Source of the DNA: Carallia brachiata
Lineage: Eukaryota; Streptophyta; Magnoliopsida; Malpighiales; Rhizophoraceae
Assembly: GCA_021464245.1 (NCBI GenBank)
Contig: JADCRB010000013.1
Coordinates: forward strand, 8,220,895 to 8,284,894
Reading direction: 5' to 3'
Length of the DNA: 64,000 bases
Shown: positions 23,518 to 34,600 of the stretch, piece after piece
How positions within the stretch are numbered: the first letter of the stretch is position 1
How the letters are laid out: each line of letters begins with the position of its first letter
The notes under the pieces: generated by a model
Told to the model about the DNA's origin: nothing
The model's input: the letters and a program-made list of their open reading frames with translations, nothing else
Databases searched by the model: none
Made by a program: the position numbers and the translations under genes

Positions 23518-26500
23518 ATGATGGTGATGAGAAGAAAGCTGGCCTGCTGCACTCGGGATAGGGAGATTTCTAGCCTGGACTTCGACGAGCAAGATAGTAA
23601 GTTTTCTGTTGTTTTTTCTTCTTCTTTTCTGTTTTTCCTTTATAAGTTTAATTACCTTTAGGCTTTAGCATCATTTATTTTATAATCATCAAATATCCTT
23701 TGACCGACGGTTCGTAGTTAATATATGTCTGCTAATTTATTTATAGCCTCTGCAACTTCTTGGCCCCCTAATATTAATTGTTAGTAACACGTTGCACCAA
23801 CTGCCCATCACATGGAGTAAAACTGCTCCCTTTTTTTTTTTTTTTGAAAAAGAAAAAACTGCTTGGAATTAAAAAGACCATGATTCTTCAATTCAAGTTT
23901 TCCCCATCACCAGAGACATTATTTTCTTCTTCTTTTGTACATTTTCTCGATATATAAGTGGATGAATTAAGTTTTTGACCAGTTCATTTAAACTTGTTGC
24001 GCAAAATGTGGGAGAGGGCTAAGATAGATTTGTATGACTTTTGAGGAGGGGTCCCCATAACGTGGCAGACGATGGTGAGGAAATCCAACCAGACACGAGT
24101 CATTGTAGGGTGACATCCATCTCTACGTCTACATGCACCAACGATGACTCCATTTAATTCTTGGGCAGAGTCTTTAATGGTGTCTCTGTACTTGGCCTAC
24201 CAAAACCCACATGCTTACTTTCAGAAAAATTTGAATGTCATTGTGACTGTCCGCTTTTAGCTAGCTTATTTGATTAATTTGATAAACAATATAGAGGGTA
24301 AAGGAGGAAAGAAAAATATTTACATATATGAAAGAAAATAGGAGGGTTCAGTTTGAAATTGATTTTTGAGTTTATTTATAATAATTGAGCATCGTATGTA
24401 ATGTTACTTTAGTGTACATAGTTGTTGCTGCAAAGTCAATTATCTTGGTATTCCACTCCCAGACATTTGATACGTAGGTTTTGAAAACTCCATACGCATA
24501 TATGGTAAGCCCTGGTAGGACCGAGGAACGGTCCATATGCAAGACAGCCACATGGGGAGGTCAAATCCACGGTTTCTTTTGTATATATTACCATAACCTT
24601 TCTACTTTATAGCGATGGAAAAGTGGGAAGCAGAATCAAGCTTAGGTTTCTTCCTTTTTTTTTTTTTTTTTTTTATTGGACTTGGATTGACCTATATGTC
24701 ATCCGGGAAAAAGATCATGGTCATAAAAAAAATTATCTACATAGTATTTAGATTAAAGTAATTAATATATTTTATGTAACTTTAATAATAAATGTGGATA
24801 AAAAATGTCACTATTTTTTTAATTTATTATTTTTATTATAATTATATAAAATATACTCACAATTACAATCTGAATATTACATGAATAATATTTTTATAAG
24901 ACCATATAATGGGACTCTTGGCATCCGAAGATGTGGCTGTGAAATGTCACTGTGAGGAAGGGATGGGTTATTATTTCTTTCGATTTGATTGAGTGGAATC
25001 AGTTACCCATGGGGCCACAGCCAAGTTAAATTGCTGATTATTTGAACTGGACAGTTACGCCCACTAAAAAAAGATAGTGGAGCGACTTGGGTGGGGGTTG
25101 TGTGGAACAAATATTACTTTGTAAAAACATCCTCTCGTGCATTTGTACGTCAGTCTAATATATCATTATTTATTTGTTATGGGAATTATTTTTAGGGCCC
25201 ACCCCATCACATCTTCCAGTCCTCTTGCTGCGGTCCAGAAGGGTCTCCACATCGATAGTAGGATACTAGGATAGGAACTGGGAAGCTTGTCTTTCCCATG
25301 CGTCTGTATGTTCTTCATGGAATATGGAAAACGCTCCCATTTGATTTAAGGGGTTTATTAGGAGGTCATATTTATATGGTCAAATTTTAATTATTTTTTT
25401 TGTTTTAAAAATTAAATGTTAAATGTATTGAGTGTTACTTTAAACATACTTAGTATTATTATAAATCTTGATTTTAAAAAAAAAATTTCAAACTTTTTTT
25501 TTGTCTTGTTTCAATTTGGCCACATTTGGGCAAATTGTTTGGCCACTAACATTTACCGTTACCGTTGATTTAATACCTAGCTTTCGCGGAAAGCAATAGG
25601 CTTCCTTGCTTAGCTTGCACCACCCTCGTCTCCTCTGTACCTTAAACTAAGAAAGAAAAAAAAAAAAAAAAGCCATTTGGTCCAATCTGTCCAGTCAATC
25701 AACTTGATGCATTTGACATCATTTTTCTTTACTTAAACGCCATTGGAGACTAATAGTGTGCAAAGACTGTCAATAGCGGGACTTGCTTCCATGTGCAGAC
25801 GTCTATTTCTTCATCAATAGGACAAAAAAAAATGAATAGGGACAAATATAACCTACTCTATTAAAAAATACAATTAAAAAAAAAAATGCAGAGACTAAAC
25901 TTCCACACCAACATGACCACCATGAAGTTTCTTGCGGGGTTATTGCCATTAGGTCTGTAGTGGCCCATGTTGACTTTTATGATGCTTTCATTTTTTAGAA
26001 TGCCTACTTGCTTGGCCTACTTTTTTTTTTTTTTTTTTTTTTTTTTGTCTGTTAGGAAGCTTATTAGACCGTGAGCTATGTAATGGAGATTACTATTCTC
26101 TCACATAAATCCCACCCCTCATTTATCAGGATTTGAACTCAAGACTTTTATAATAGAAGTCTTGAACTCTAACTATTGAAGCGTCCCTGAGGAACTGCTT
26201 GGTCTACTTATGGATGCAATCAGCATTTGGATCTGCCCTGTTAAAAATGCAAATATTGAAAGGCCTAGTGACTACTTCCATGACGAAGTATTCACAGGGT
26301 TTTTCTTAAAAATCGATCAAGTAGTGTGTTTGGACTTAATGTGAAACTATTGTGAGGATACGTAAGGACTGGATTTGCAACAAATATCAGTGTGCCATAC
26401 TTGCATGAACTCAATTTTACACAAGTGATCTACTGTGTCAAGAAACTCATTTTTTGAGCAAGTGTTTTCTTGTTTCAATTTTCATTTTCATGTTGCATTT

Positions 26501-29039
26501 TTGCTTCAATTGGATATCATGTTTGATTGACTTTAATGGCTAATTTTATGCTTGCCTAGATGTTCGTACATAACTCCATATACTATTGGATAATTCAGGA
26601 GTGATGACATATGATGGCCTAGAGAGCTGCATTATCAACAATCAATCATTCGACAACGAAAGCAGGACTAGTAGAGGAGATGGATGTGCAAGTGACTCAT
26701 TGGATGATGATGACACCAGCTGTTCTTCTAGCAAAGATGCTTTTGGATCATTTTCATCCAAATGGTTGTCAACAAAGAAGGATGAACAGAGTTTGGATGA
26801 ATGGGAGCTCTCAGAAAGGAGCCCCAAGCATTTCTATGCCAAAGAGGGACCAGCTTATGCAATTCAATATTCAGATGTGGAGTCAATGAAGGAAAAATTT
26901 GCGAAACTCTTGCTGGGTGAAGACGTCACTGGGGGCCGTAATGGAGTCAGCACTGCATTTGCATTATCCAATGCCATAACAAGTCTTGCAGGTTCATTTT
27001 GTCTTCATTTCACTGGAACAAGAACATAAGCTGATTTTGTTTTCTTTGTACTTCATAGTAGCTCACTGCTTCTCTTTTCTCCATTGGCTCTTAACATTCT
27101 TTAGTGGAATGCAGCGTCAGTGTTTGGAGAGCTGTGGAAATTGGAGCCACTGCCTCAGGAAAGAAAGGACAAATGGCGAAGGGAGATGGACTGGTTGCTG
27201 TCTCCTACAAACTATATGGTTGAGTTAGTTCCTGCCAAGCAAAATGGTACCAATGGACGAATTTTGGAGGTAATTTTTATTTATATCGTCTGCAATAGTA
27301 TTCCATCGATTTTTCAATTGAACTTGGAAATATTTAGCTTTGATATTGATATTGAAATAACAGATAATGACCCCAAAAGCCCGCGCAGACATCCACATGA
27401 ACCTTCCAGCACTGCAGAAGTTGGATTCTATGCTTATTGTAGGTGATCTCTTAAATTTCAAAGAAAGAGTTTCAGTGACTTGATTTACTGTCATTTTCAT
27501 TGTCTTGGATATTTCAATTTTTATAGGAGACACTTGATACAATGGTGGATACAGAGTTTTGGTACACAGAAGTAGGAAGCCGGGCAGAAGGAAAGAGCAA
27601 GAGTTCCAAGCAGAGCAAGAGATGGTGGCTCCCGCTACCTCAGGTACCCAAAACTGGACTTTCCGACTCTGGTAGAAAGAAATTGCTGCACCAGAGTAAG
27701 GTGGTCTATCAAGTATTTAAGGCTGCCAAATCCATCAATGAAAATATTTTGCTTGAAATGCCTGTGCCAGCCATTATCAAGGATGCAATTCCCAAAGTAA
27801 GCATGATTTCTCTCAAGTCTCAACACCATTCTCCATGAATTTTTTTTTTTCTCTGTTAGAATAACTTTTGAAATTCTATTCGTATGTTGAATAGCTGTAT
27901 AAGCACTTCATTCCTCCTATCCCTCCATTTCAAATGTACTTCACAAAAGTTACACACCATGGAAAGACAGAGAACTTCTTAGTTTGCTCATTATTTTTTT
28001 TCGGTACTTAGTACTGGTTAGATTCAAGTATTCCAATATGGCCATCATCTTCTCTTGTTTATTCTATGACTACTCTTCTCTATGTTTACAGTCCGGAAAG
28101 ACAAACCTCGGTGAGGAACTGTACAAGGTCTTAACTGCAGATTCACTCATGCCCGAGGAAATGCTTAGTTCTCTAAATCTAAAATCTGAACACTGTGCTC
28201 TGGAGGCCATTAACAAGTTGGAAGCTGCTGTATTTGCATGGAAAGAAAGGGTCACAGCACAAGTTAACGGTACATCTCCTGTTCGGACATCATGGTCTTT
28301 CGCCAAGGGCTCAATTCTGGAGCTAGAGAAGAAACAGTCGTTGTTGGAAAGAGCAGAGGCCCTTCTAAGGTGGATCAAGACTAGATATCCAAACCTTCCT
28401 CAAACATTTATTGATGCGACAAAAATCCAATATGGAAAGGTGAGTTTCATAATGAAGCACCTAGATATGTAGACTATTATTATTGGCAGAAAACTTGGAG
28501 CCACTCCATTGTACTCAATGACCATTATTTTGATTCCCTATCTGTGGTATTTGAGTCTTAGGCCTCTTGCATCCGAGTTCTCCAGGAGTCACTTATGGCA
28601 TATTTCTCTCTATGTACCTATGTTTCTTCTAATGAATTTGGGCATAGTTATGGATTTTTTTTTTTAATTTCCCTAGGACGTTGGACATGCAATTTTGGAA
28701 GCATACTCTCGGGCTCTTGGAAACATGGCTTTCAGCATATTGTCTAGGATGGCGGACATTCTGCAAGAAGATGTTCTGAGCAATCCCAATTCTCCTCCAG
28801 CGACAACATGTTGCTTTACAGGAATACATGCACTAGAAAATCCGGAAAAGCCAATAGGCATACGACATTCGCTCGTTGATCAAATGAACAATGTGGATGG
28901 AAAGCACAGGCTATCCAACGCATCTGACTGGGAAGTTTTTGGCGGTGAAGCCAAAGTGAACATGACCCCAAGTCGGAGTTGGGTATGGTGCATTGGCAGA
29001 GAGGCTTGTGTAGGTGTGTCTCCTGGAAACTCTCCTTGA
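23518..29039 (+). CDS. ROPGEF14: Rop guanine nucleotide exchange factor (PRONE domain), RopGEF14-like, 7 exons
   Basis: RopGEFs load GTP onto plant Rho-type (ROP/RAC) GTPases at the plasma membrane and link receptor-like kinases to polar growth. Exons: 23518-23596, 26599-26991, 27115-27269, 27364-27438, 27527-27796, 28092-28439, 28677-29039 (stop TGA). They join in one frame with GT-AG junctions and give 560 aa. The N-terminus [18 protein letters not shown] and exon 2 [12 protein letters not shown] fit RopGEF14 as remembered. An acidic, Ser-rich linker ([12 protein letters not shown], about residues 60-71) precedes the PRONE domain, roughly residues 118-480, with [79 protein letters not shown] and WWLPLPQVP. 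The variable C-terminus ([14 protein letters not shown]) is family-typical in position. Two in-frame ATGs open the exon; the first was chosen. A damaged copy of exons 6-7 lies inverted at 53.1-54.3 kb. Confidence 0.93.
26022..26190 (-). mobile_element. Probable tRNA-derived SINE with poly-A tail, in RopGEF intron 1
   Basis: Read on the minus strand: a tRNA-like head (CAATAGTTAGAGTTCAAGAC as A box; GAGTTCAAATCCTG as B box), about 80 nt of body, then AACAGACAAAAA leading into a poly-A of more than 20 residues. That order (internal Pol III promoter, body, A tail) is the SINE layout. Target duplications were not established. Confidence 0.5.
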
Positions 29040-29719
29040 GAGAAAAATAAAAATTTAGAGACAGTTTAGAAATGGCCTTTGGGAATGGTATTGACTAAAA
29101 TGTTGCTATTGACAGATGAAAAGAAATTGATTAATTTTGGTTTGCCAGTTTAAGAGTGCAATGTTGTTCAAGAGCACATGCCTGCATGTGCATTACCCTA
29201 CATCAACTATTTAATATATTCTAGAAGTTGGACTTCGATTTTGTTGTTGTTCTAGATATCAGTTTCCCCAGCCCATCAAATCAAATGAAAGTTCTCTCTT
29301 TGAAACGAATGAGAGATGCCAATTGAGGCTGTATTGGAAGACCTTTCTCTTTGTTGTGAAGTGGAAGGCTAAGTCTTAGTCTAAGAAACTACAATTCTAA
29401 GGGAACAGACACTAATAATATCTTCAGATAAAAATCTTTGAAAATTATTAGGAAGTGCCAAAGAATTGCCAAGTCTTTTAAGTAATAACGTAAGAGACAA
29501 ATTAATCTGTCGTTCTATTGTCTTCTTGATAAATGTGAACCGGATTGAATATTCTTGAATTGGAAGACCTTTGTTGTTAACACTTGACAGACATATGTGA
29601 GAGCCATCCCACTCAAGAGTTTGCTGCGATTGTAAACTGAAGAAATTCAGTTGTTATAGATCTAGGAATGCCATGCAGCCTAAGTTTTCTTTTGCAAGTC
29701 ATAACTACAAAGCGTCTAA
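29040..29719. other. RopGEF 3' flank
   Basis: Non-coding sequence after the RopGEF stop codon, probably including its 3' UTR. No polyadenylation site can be fixed from sequence alone. Confidence 0.4.
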
Positions 29720-30123
29720 GGCTTGTTTGGTTTGTGAGAAAATGATTGCAAAAGAAAAAAATTAAAAATTTTGATCAAAAAATGTTATCATTACTTTATC
29801 ATTTTCTCTCAACTTTTTCTTTCTTATAACCTTCTAATCAATTCAAATAACGCTATTTTTACACAATTTTTTCTCTTACAAATCACTATTTATTTTTCTT
29901 TCTAAACATTTTTTTCTTACAATTTTCTTATTAATCTAAATAACTTTTTTTTCACACAATTTTTTCTCTCACAAATTACTATTTATTTTTTTTAGTCATT
30001 TTCCTTTTAACGATTTTCTCATCAATCCAAATAACTTTATTTTCTCACAATAATAACTTTATTTTATCGTAACTTTTTTCTCATAATTGTTTTCCTCGTA
30101 ACTTTCTAACAATTCAAACAGAC
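29720..30123. mobile_element. hAT-like MITE with internal tandem repeats
   Basis: The left end GGCTTGTTTGGTTTGTGAGA resembles the reverse complement of the right end, GGTCTGTTTGAATTGTTAGA. The inside contains two to three diverged copies of a unit of about 90 bp built on ACACAATTTTTTCTCTYACA, AATYACTATTTATTTTT and TYCAAATAAC. The KGTTTGRTTTG-type ends suggest a hAT-related element. No 8-bp target duplication was confirmed. Confidence 0.5.
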
Positions 30124-30681
30124 CATAAATCTGAGTTTTCATCTTTATTATAATTATAAAAATACTATTATAATTTATTTAAAAGGACTACATCACCCTT
30201 TAATGTATAAGTGAAAATATGTAGGTTAGAGCATTAAAAAGAAAGAAAAAAAAAGATTTATAGTTGTGGATTAAGACTAGAGTAAATTTTATTTGTTTAA
30301 ACTTTGTTTAATCACTCTTAAGTGATAGGTCCACTAGTTGAGTATTATTGGGTTCGATGAGTGTCCCCCATGTCTGACACCGACAATCACACTCCAACAT
30401 AATCCTAAGTAATTAAGATGGACGAACATTTCTCTTGCATAAATAAGTTAATATTCATAATTTCTATTTAATTATGTTTAATAAATAATATATTTGTTTT
30501 AAAGTGTTAATGTATTCTAATTAACATATATATTTTTATTGAGTTTTTTTTATATGTTAATCAAAATGCATATATTTTCCTGTTTAGCTTTATTCACGTA
30601 TATTTGATGAAAATTAAAATATGCGAAATTGAAGAAAATCATATATAAAAAGTTTCAACTGTATTTTTTATATATCATTAT
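30124..30681. other. AT-rich intergenic DNA between two MITEs
   Basis: No coding signal. Contains ordinary AT-rich sequence only. Confidence 0.45.
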
Positions 30682-31147
30682 GGGTTAAATACATTTAACC
30701 CCTCTATAGTTTAATTTTTTTACATTTTACTCTTTTATAATTTTAATTTAGATAATAAACTCTCTTATACTTTTTAATTTTAGTAATTAACTGTCTGACA
30801 TTAATTTATTAAATTGATTAATAAAAATTGACTTTAATTATGTTGTTTTATGATTATAAGAACTTCATTATATTTTACGTAAAATTATTATGAATACTAT
30901 TTCAAATACTTTTATATTAATATGTGCAATACATTAAAAATAACAAAAACTGTAAAATAAATAATGTAGAATGGAATTAAACCACATATTAAAATTTAAT
31001 TTAAAAAATAAGTGATATATTTTTTGGTAAAAAAATAATTACAAAATAATATAATTTTTATTAATTAATTTAACAAATTACTGTCAGAAGTCATAAAGAA
31101 TAAAACACAAAATAATTAAATCACAAGAGATTAAATGTATTGAACCC
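30682..31147. mobile_element. MITE with GGGTTMAATACATTTAA termini
   Basis: The left end GGGTTAAATACATTTAACCC is matched by the reverse complement of the right end, GGGTTCAATACATTTAATCT; similarity continues through TTTAATT. Arms are about 35 bp or more in an element of 466 bp with an AT-rich non-coding core. The outer GGGTWAA end recalls the 5182-5522 element, though the two are not copies of each other. Confidence 0.6.
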
Positions 31148-31658
31148 TTAAAAATTTATTTGACACAAGATTCAGCAATAATTGAGATAATAAAAAATAA
31201 TAATTTTCAATTATGTCGTATATATTTTTGAATATTATTAAAATCGAACAAAATTTTATTATTAAATATTATAATAATTATTAAATTTAAAATCAATATT
31301 ACATCACATTCATTGTCCACAAATAAAACCTAATATTTACGCTTAAGAGAGAGAATACAGACGTTAAGACTCTAACTTGAGTCGTACAGGTAAAAATATA
31401 CCGATTTACGGCTGCTATGTTGCATTAGTGATTACTTTGCTTGTAAAATTCGATCGGTAAATAATCCATTTAAGTTTAACCTTGAACTGCGGGTCCGTTC
31501 ACCGTCCTATTTTCCGGATCTAGACCGCTCGGAACCGATACCAGTTGGGGATCGGGTCTATTTCGTCCTCTCGGACTGTTTGGGCTCGAAGGCTTCGATC
31601 ACAAAAAGAAACAAGGCGGGGAGTGGGCAATTGGGGATGAAGGCAGTTGACCATTGAT
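31148..31658 (+). promoter_or_regulatory. Upstream region of the ALKBH8-like gene
   Basis: Composition rises from AT-rich to GC-richer after about 31450. No clear TATA box. An upstream ATG at 31637 opens only a six-codon frame (MKAVDH, stop) overlapping the leader and might act as a short upstream ORF. Confidence 0.35.
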
Positions 31659-34600
31659 ATGACGAAGGCGATGAAGGCAAGATTTAGGAGGGCGAATGGG
31701 GAGGAGGAAGAGGAGCTGAGTCCGAACCTTTACGTAGCCAACTGCGGACCAGCCGTTGGAAATTCGTACGAGGCAATTGCTGCGGTTTTCAGCAGTTTTG
31801 GGGAAGTCGAGGGAGTTTGTGGGGCTGACGAGAGCGGCGCTCGTGTCATTGTTTCTTATTCTAATGTCAGCTCTGCCAAGGCTGCTTTACAAGCACTGGA
31901 CGGTCGCCCTTGCCCTGTGCTCGGTCGCCCTTCTTTGCACATCCGCCATTCTGTACTTCAACTTCAACACCACCGACCCACTTCCCCCACTTCCCAGGTG
32001 CCTCCACCCCCACCCCCCACCTCCCGCCTTTTCTTCTTCTTCTTCAGTAATTTCCTTTTTTATTTTTTAGTTACATATTGTTATTGTCCGTGATAAAAAT
32101 TGTTGGGTTTTTAGTCAGAATAAAGATAAATATGACGAAAATTTTTTTATAAGACTTCACAAAAATTTTTAAATTTTAGGGTGATAATAAATCCACCTAA
32201 AATTTAACTTTGAAAACAACAGCCAAATGAATAATAAAAAAGACCTCTTGGCCACGTCAGCCAAAAGACTAATTCGTGAATAATTCTTCAAAAAAGAGTT
32301 TTCGTACTATATATTATTACTCTTTTGGATATGTGTCTAATTAGTTGTTGTTTTAAATTGGCTTGTCCGGGCAATTGTTCTACTTCTATTATATATAATT
32401 CAAGTTGTGTTTGCTCGGAATGCTGGTAAGCTTGTCATTTGGCTAATGAATACTCATAATTCTGATTTTCATAGTCAAACAAGGCTGTATTCGTGCCTAT
32501 TATTGTGTGATTGTATTCCTTGTCAATGGCTGTGCGCTATAATGCCTACATTTCGGGAATTTTGAGAAGAAAGCAGTTCCCTACTACTTCTCTTAATTGT
32601 GTGTCCTAAATTATACAATTAGAAAAAAAAAAAGGCATATTTACATTGTCGGATTGGCATGCATATTCGTTTGCTTCCTATTAAATTTGCACTTACTTAT
32701 AAATACAGGTCAATGATATCATTCCGGTTTCGCTGGAGGCTTCAGAAGTGAACATTCCAGGAATTCATTTGTTGCATGATTTTGTTGATTCGAAAGAGGA
32801 GCAGGTTGAAGGTCTTTTTTCCTATACCAATAATTTCCTACGTTTTTCAGGTTTAAATGTCATTCAAGTATTGGACCTTTTGTTTTGTCGAGCATCATAT
32901 ATAAATTAAGTATCATTTTCTTTTCCAGGAATTACTTGCAGCAGTTGACAACAGACCCTGGAAAAGCTTGTCCAAAAGAAGGGTTCAGCATTATGGATAT
33001 GAATTTTGTTACGACGTAATTCTTCTGTTAAGATCCTTTCTCTTCTGATACATTTTGTTTCGTGTTTTGATGCTTGAAATATACATCATGTGAGCACAGG
33101 CTGTATTACTGAAAGTGACTAGTATATCCATGTTTAGGCATTTTGAAACTCTTCTGTAATGTTAGGCTAGGAAATTGACTTGCAATGCTGGAACCATAAC
33201 TCTTCTATGGATCACAAAATGGAGGTTATCCTCGAACCCCCATGTGCGGTGGAGGTGAGTAAGACCTTTCACAGATGTGCGAATTCGAAAAAGTCCTTAT
33301 TTGGCTACTTATGTAGCTTGAGGATGTAATTTGATAATGTGCCTTATCTTGTCAACTTGGATCACCAAATTAGTACAAAGGTATCCCTATCAGCTGAGAT
33401 GCCCTTGGCACTTGAAAAAATGAACATATCCCTATGGAGGGATATTGATGTATCCCACAATAGAAGTGATCCAATGTGTTACGCAAATTGCAACAAACAT
33501 GCTATTAAAGAATAGTCAAGTAGCTTTAACTGACATCAACAAGCTTCCTTCTGTATTTTGTTTTTCTTCCGCATCTCTTCCTGTATTGTGGTCCAGTAGT
33601 AAGATCTATGGAGAAATTTGAGTTTACTTGCCTAGGTGTAGCTGTTTGTACTTGTAGAAAGTATGTACGTTGAACAGTTCTGCTTTAGCAACTGAAGTAG
33701 AATTGGAATGATCTGTAGTGGATCATGAAACAACATGCCATATTGATGAAGAATAGAGAAGAAGAATTTAATCATAATCAAATAAGATCTCCTAATAAAG
33801 GGCAATATTATCATTAGGAGATCTTATTTGATTATGATTAAATTCTTCTTCTCTATTCTTCATCACATATCCTTTATCTCATTCTATTTGTAAGTGAGCT
33901 GATGATCTTTGTGACAGCTTCCAATATTCATGCAAGTTTTCAGCAATTTCTTTTGTTCTATAGTGGCTTGTTTTCATGGTTATAGGTTTAGTAGTTGTTA
34001 TTCCTAGCATTCTATTCTATCTTTTGTCCTCTGCTAGTACCAGTCAAAATAAATGCTAATAACTTTTTTGGTTGAGGTAAGACAATTTCAAACTAATTAT
34101 TTCTCTCGATTTCCTGGCACAGACGAGAAATGTTGATCCAAAACAGCATTTGGGTGAACTTCCATCATTTGTTTCTCCCATACTCGAAAGGATTTCAATG
34201 TTTCGAGATCATTTTGATTCTGCAAGTCTAGACTTGGACCAAATTACGGTACAGTATCGTCTTTTCAACCATCATCATTTTTTCTTGTAGCAATACTAAG
34301 TAAAGAAGAAAGATGAGCCTTTGTGCAATGTTAAGCTTACTCCACTATGACCTTGAGTTCGTAGGTTCAAGTCGCTGATACAGCCTCTTTGTGAAAACAA
34401 TGGTAAGGCGATGCATATTTGAAGCTTTGCCAAACTCCACTGTGTGGGAGCTTCGTGCCCTTTTTTTATTTCCAGGGAATAAAATCTGCCAGTTTTGTAA
34501 ATAATGTTGTTCTTCTGTAATCAGTTGGAGAAGGTCAACTTTTATACGTACCATGAACTGAATGATAAACTAAATGTGGAGTAGCATGTGATGGTAGTAG

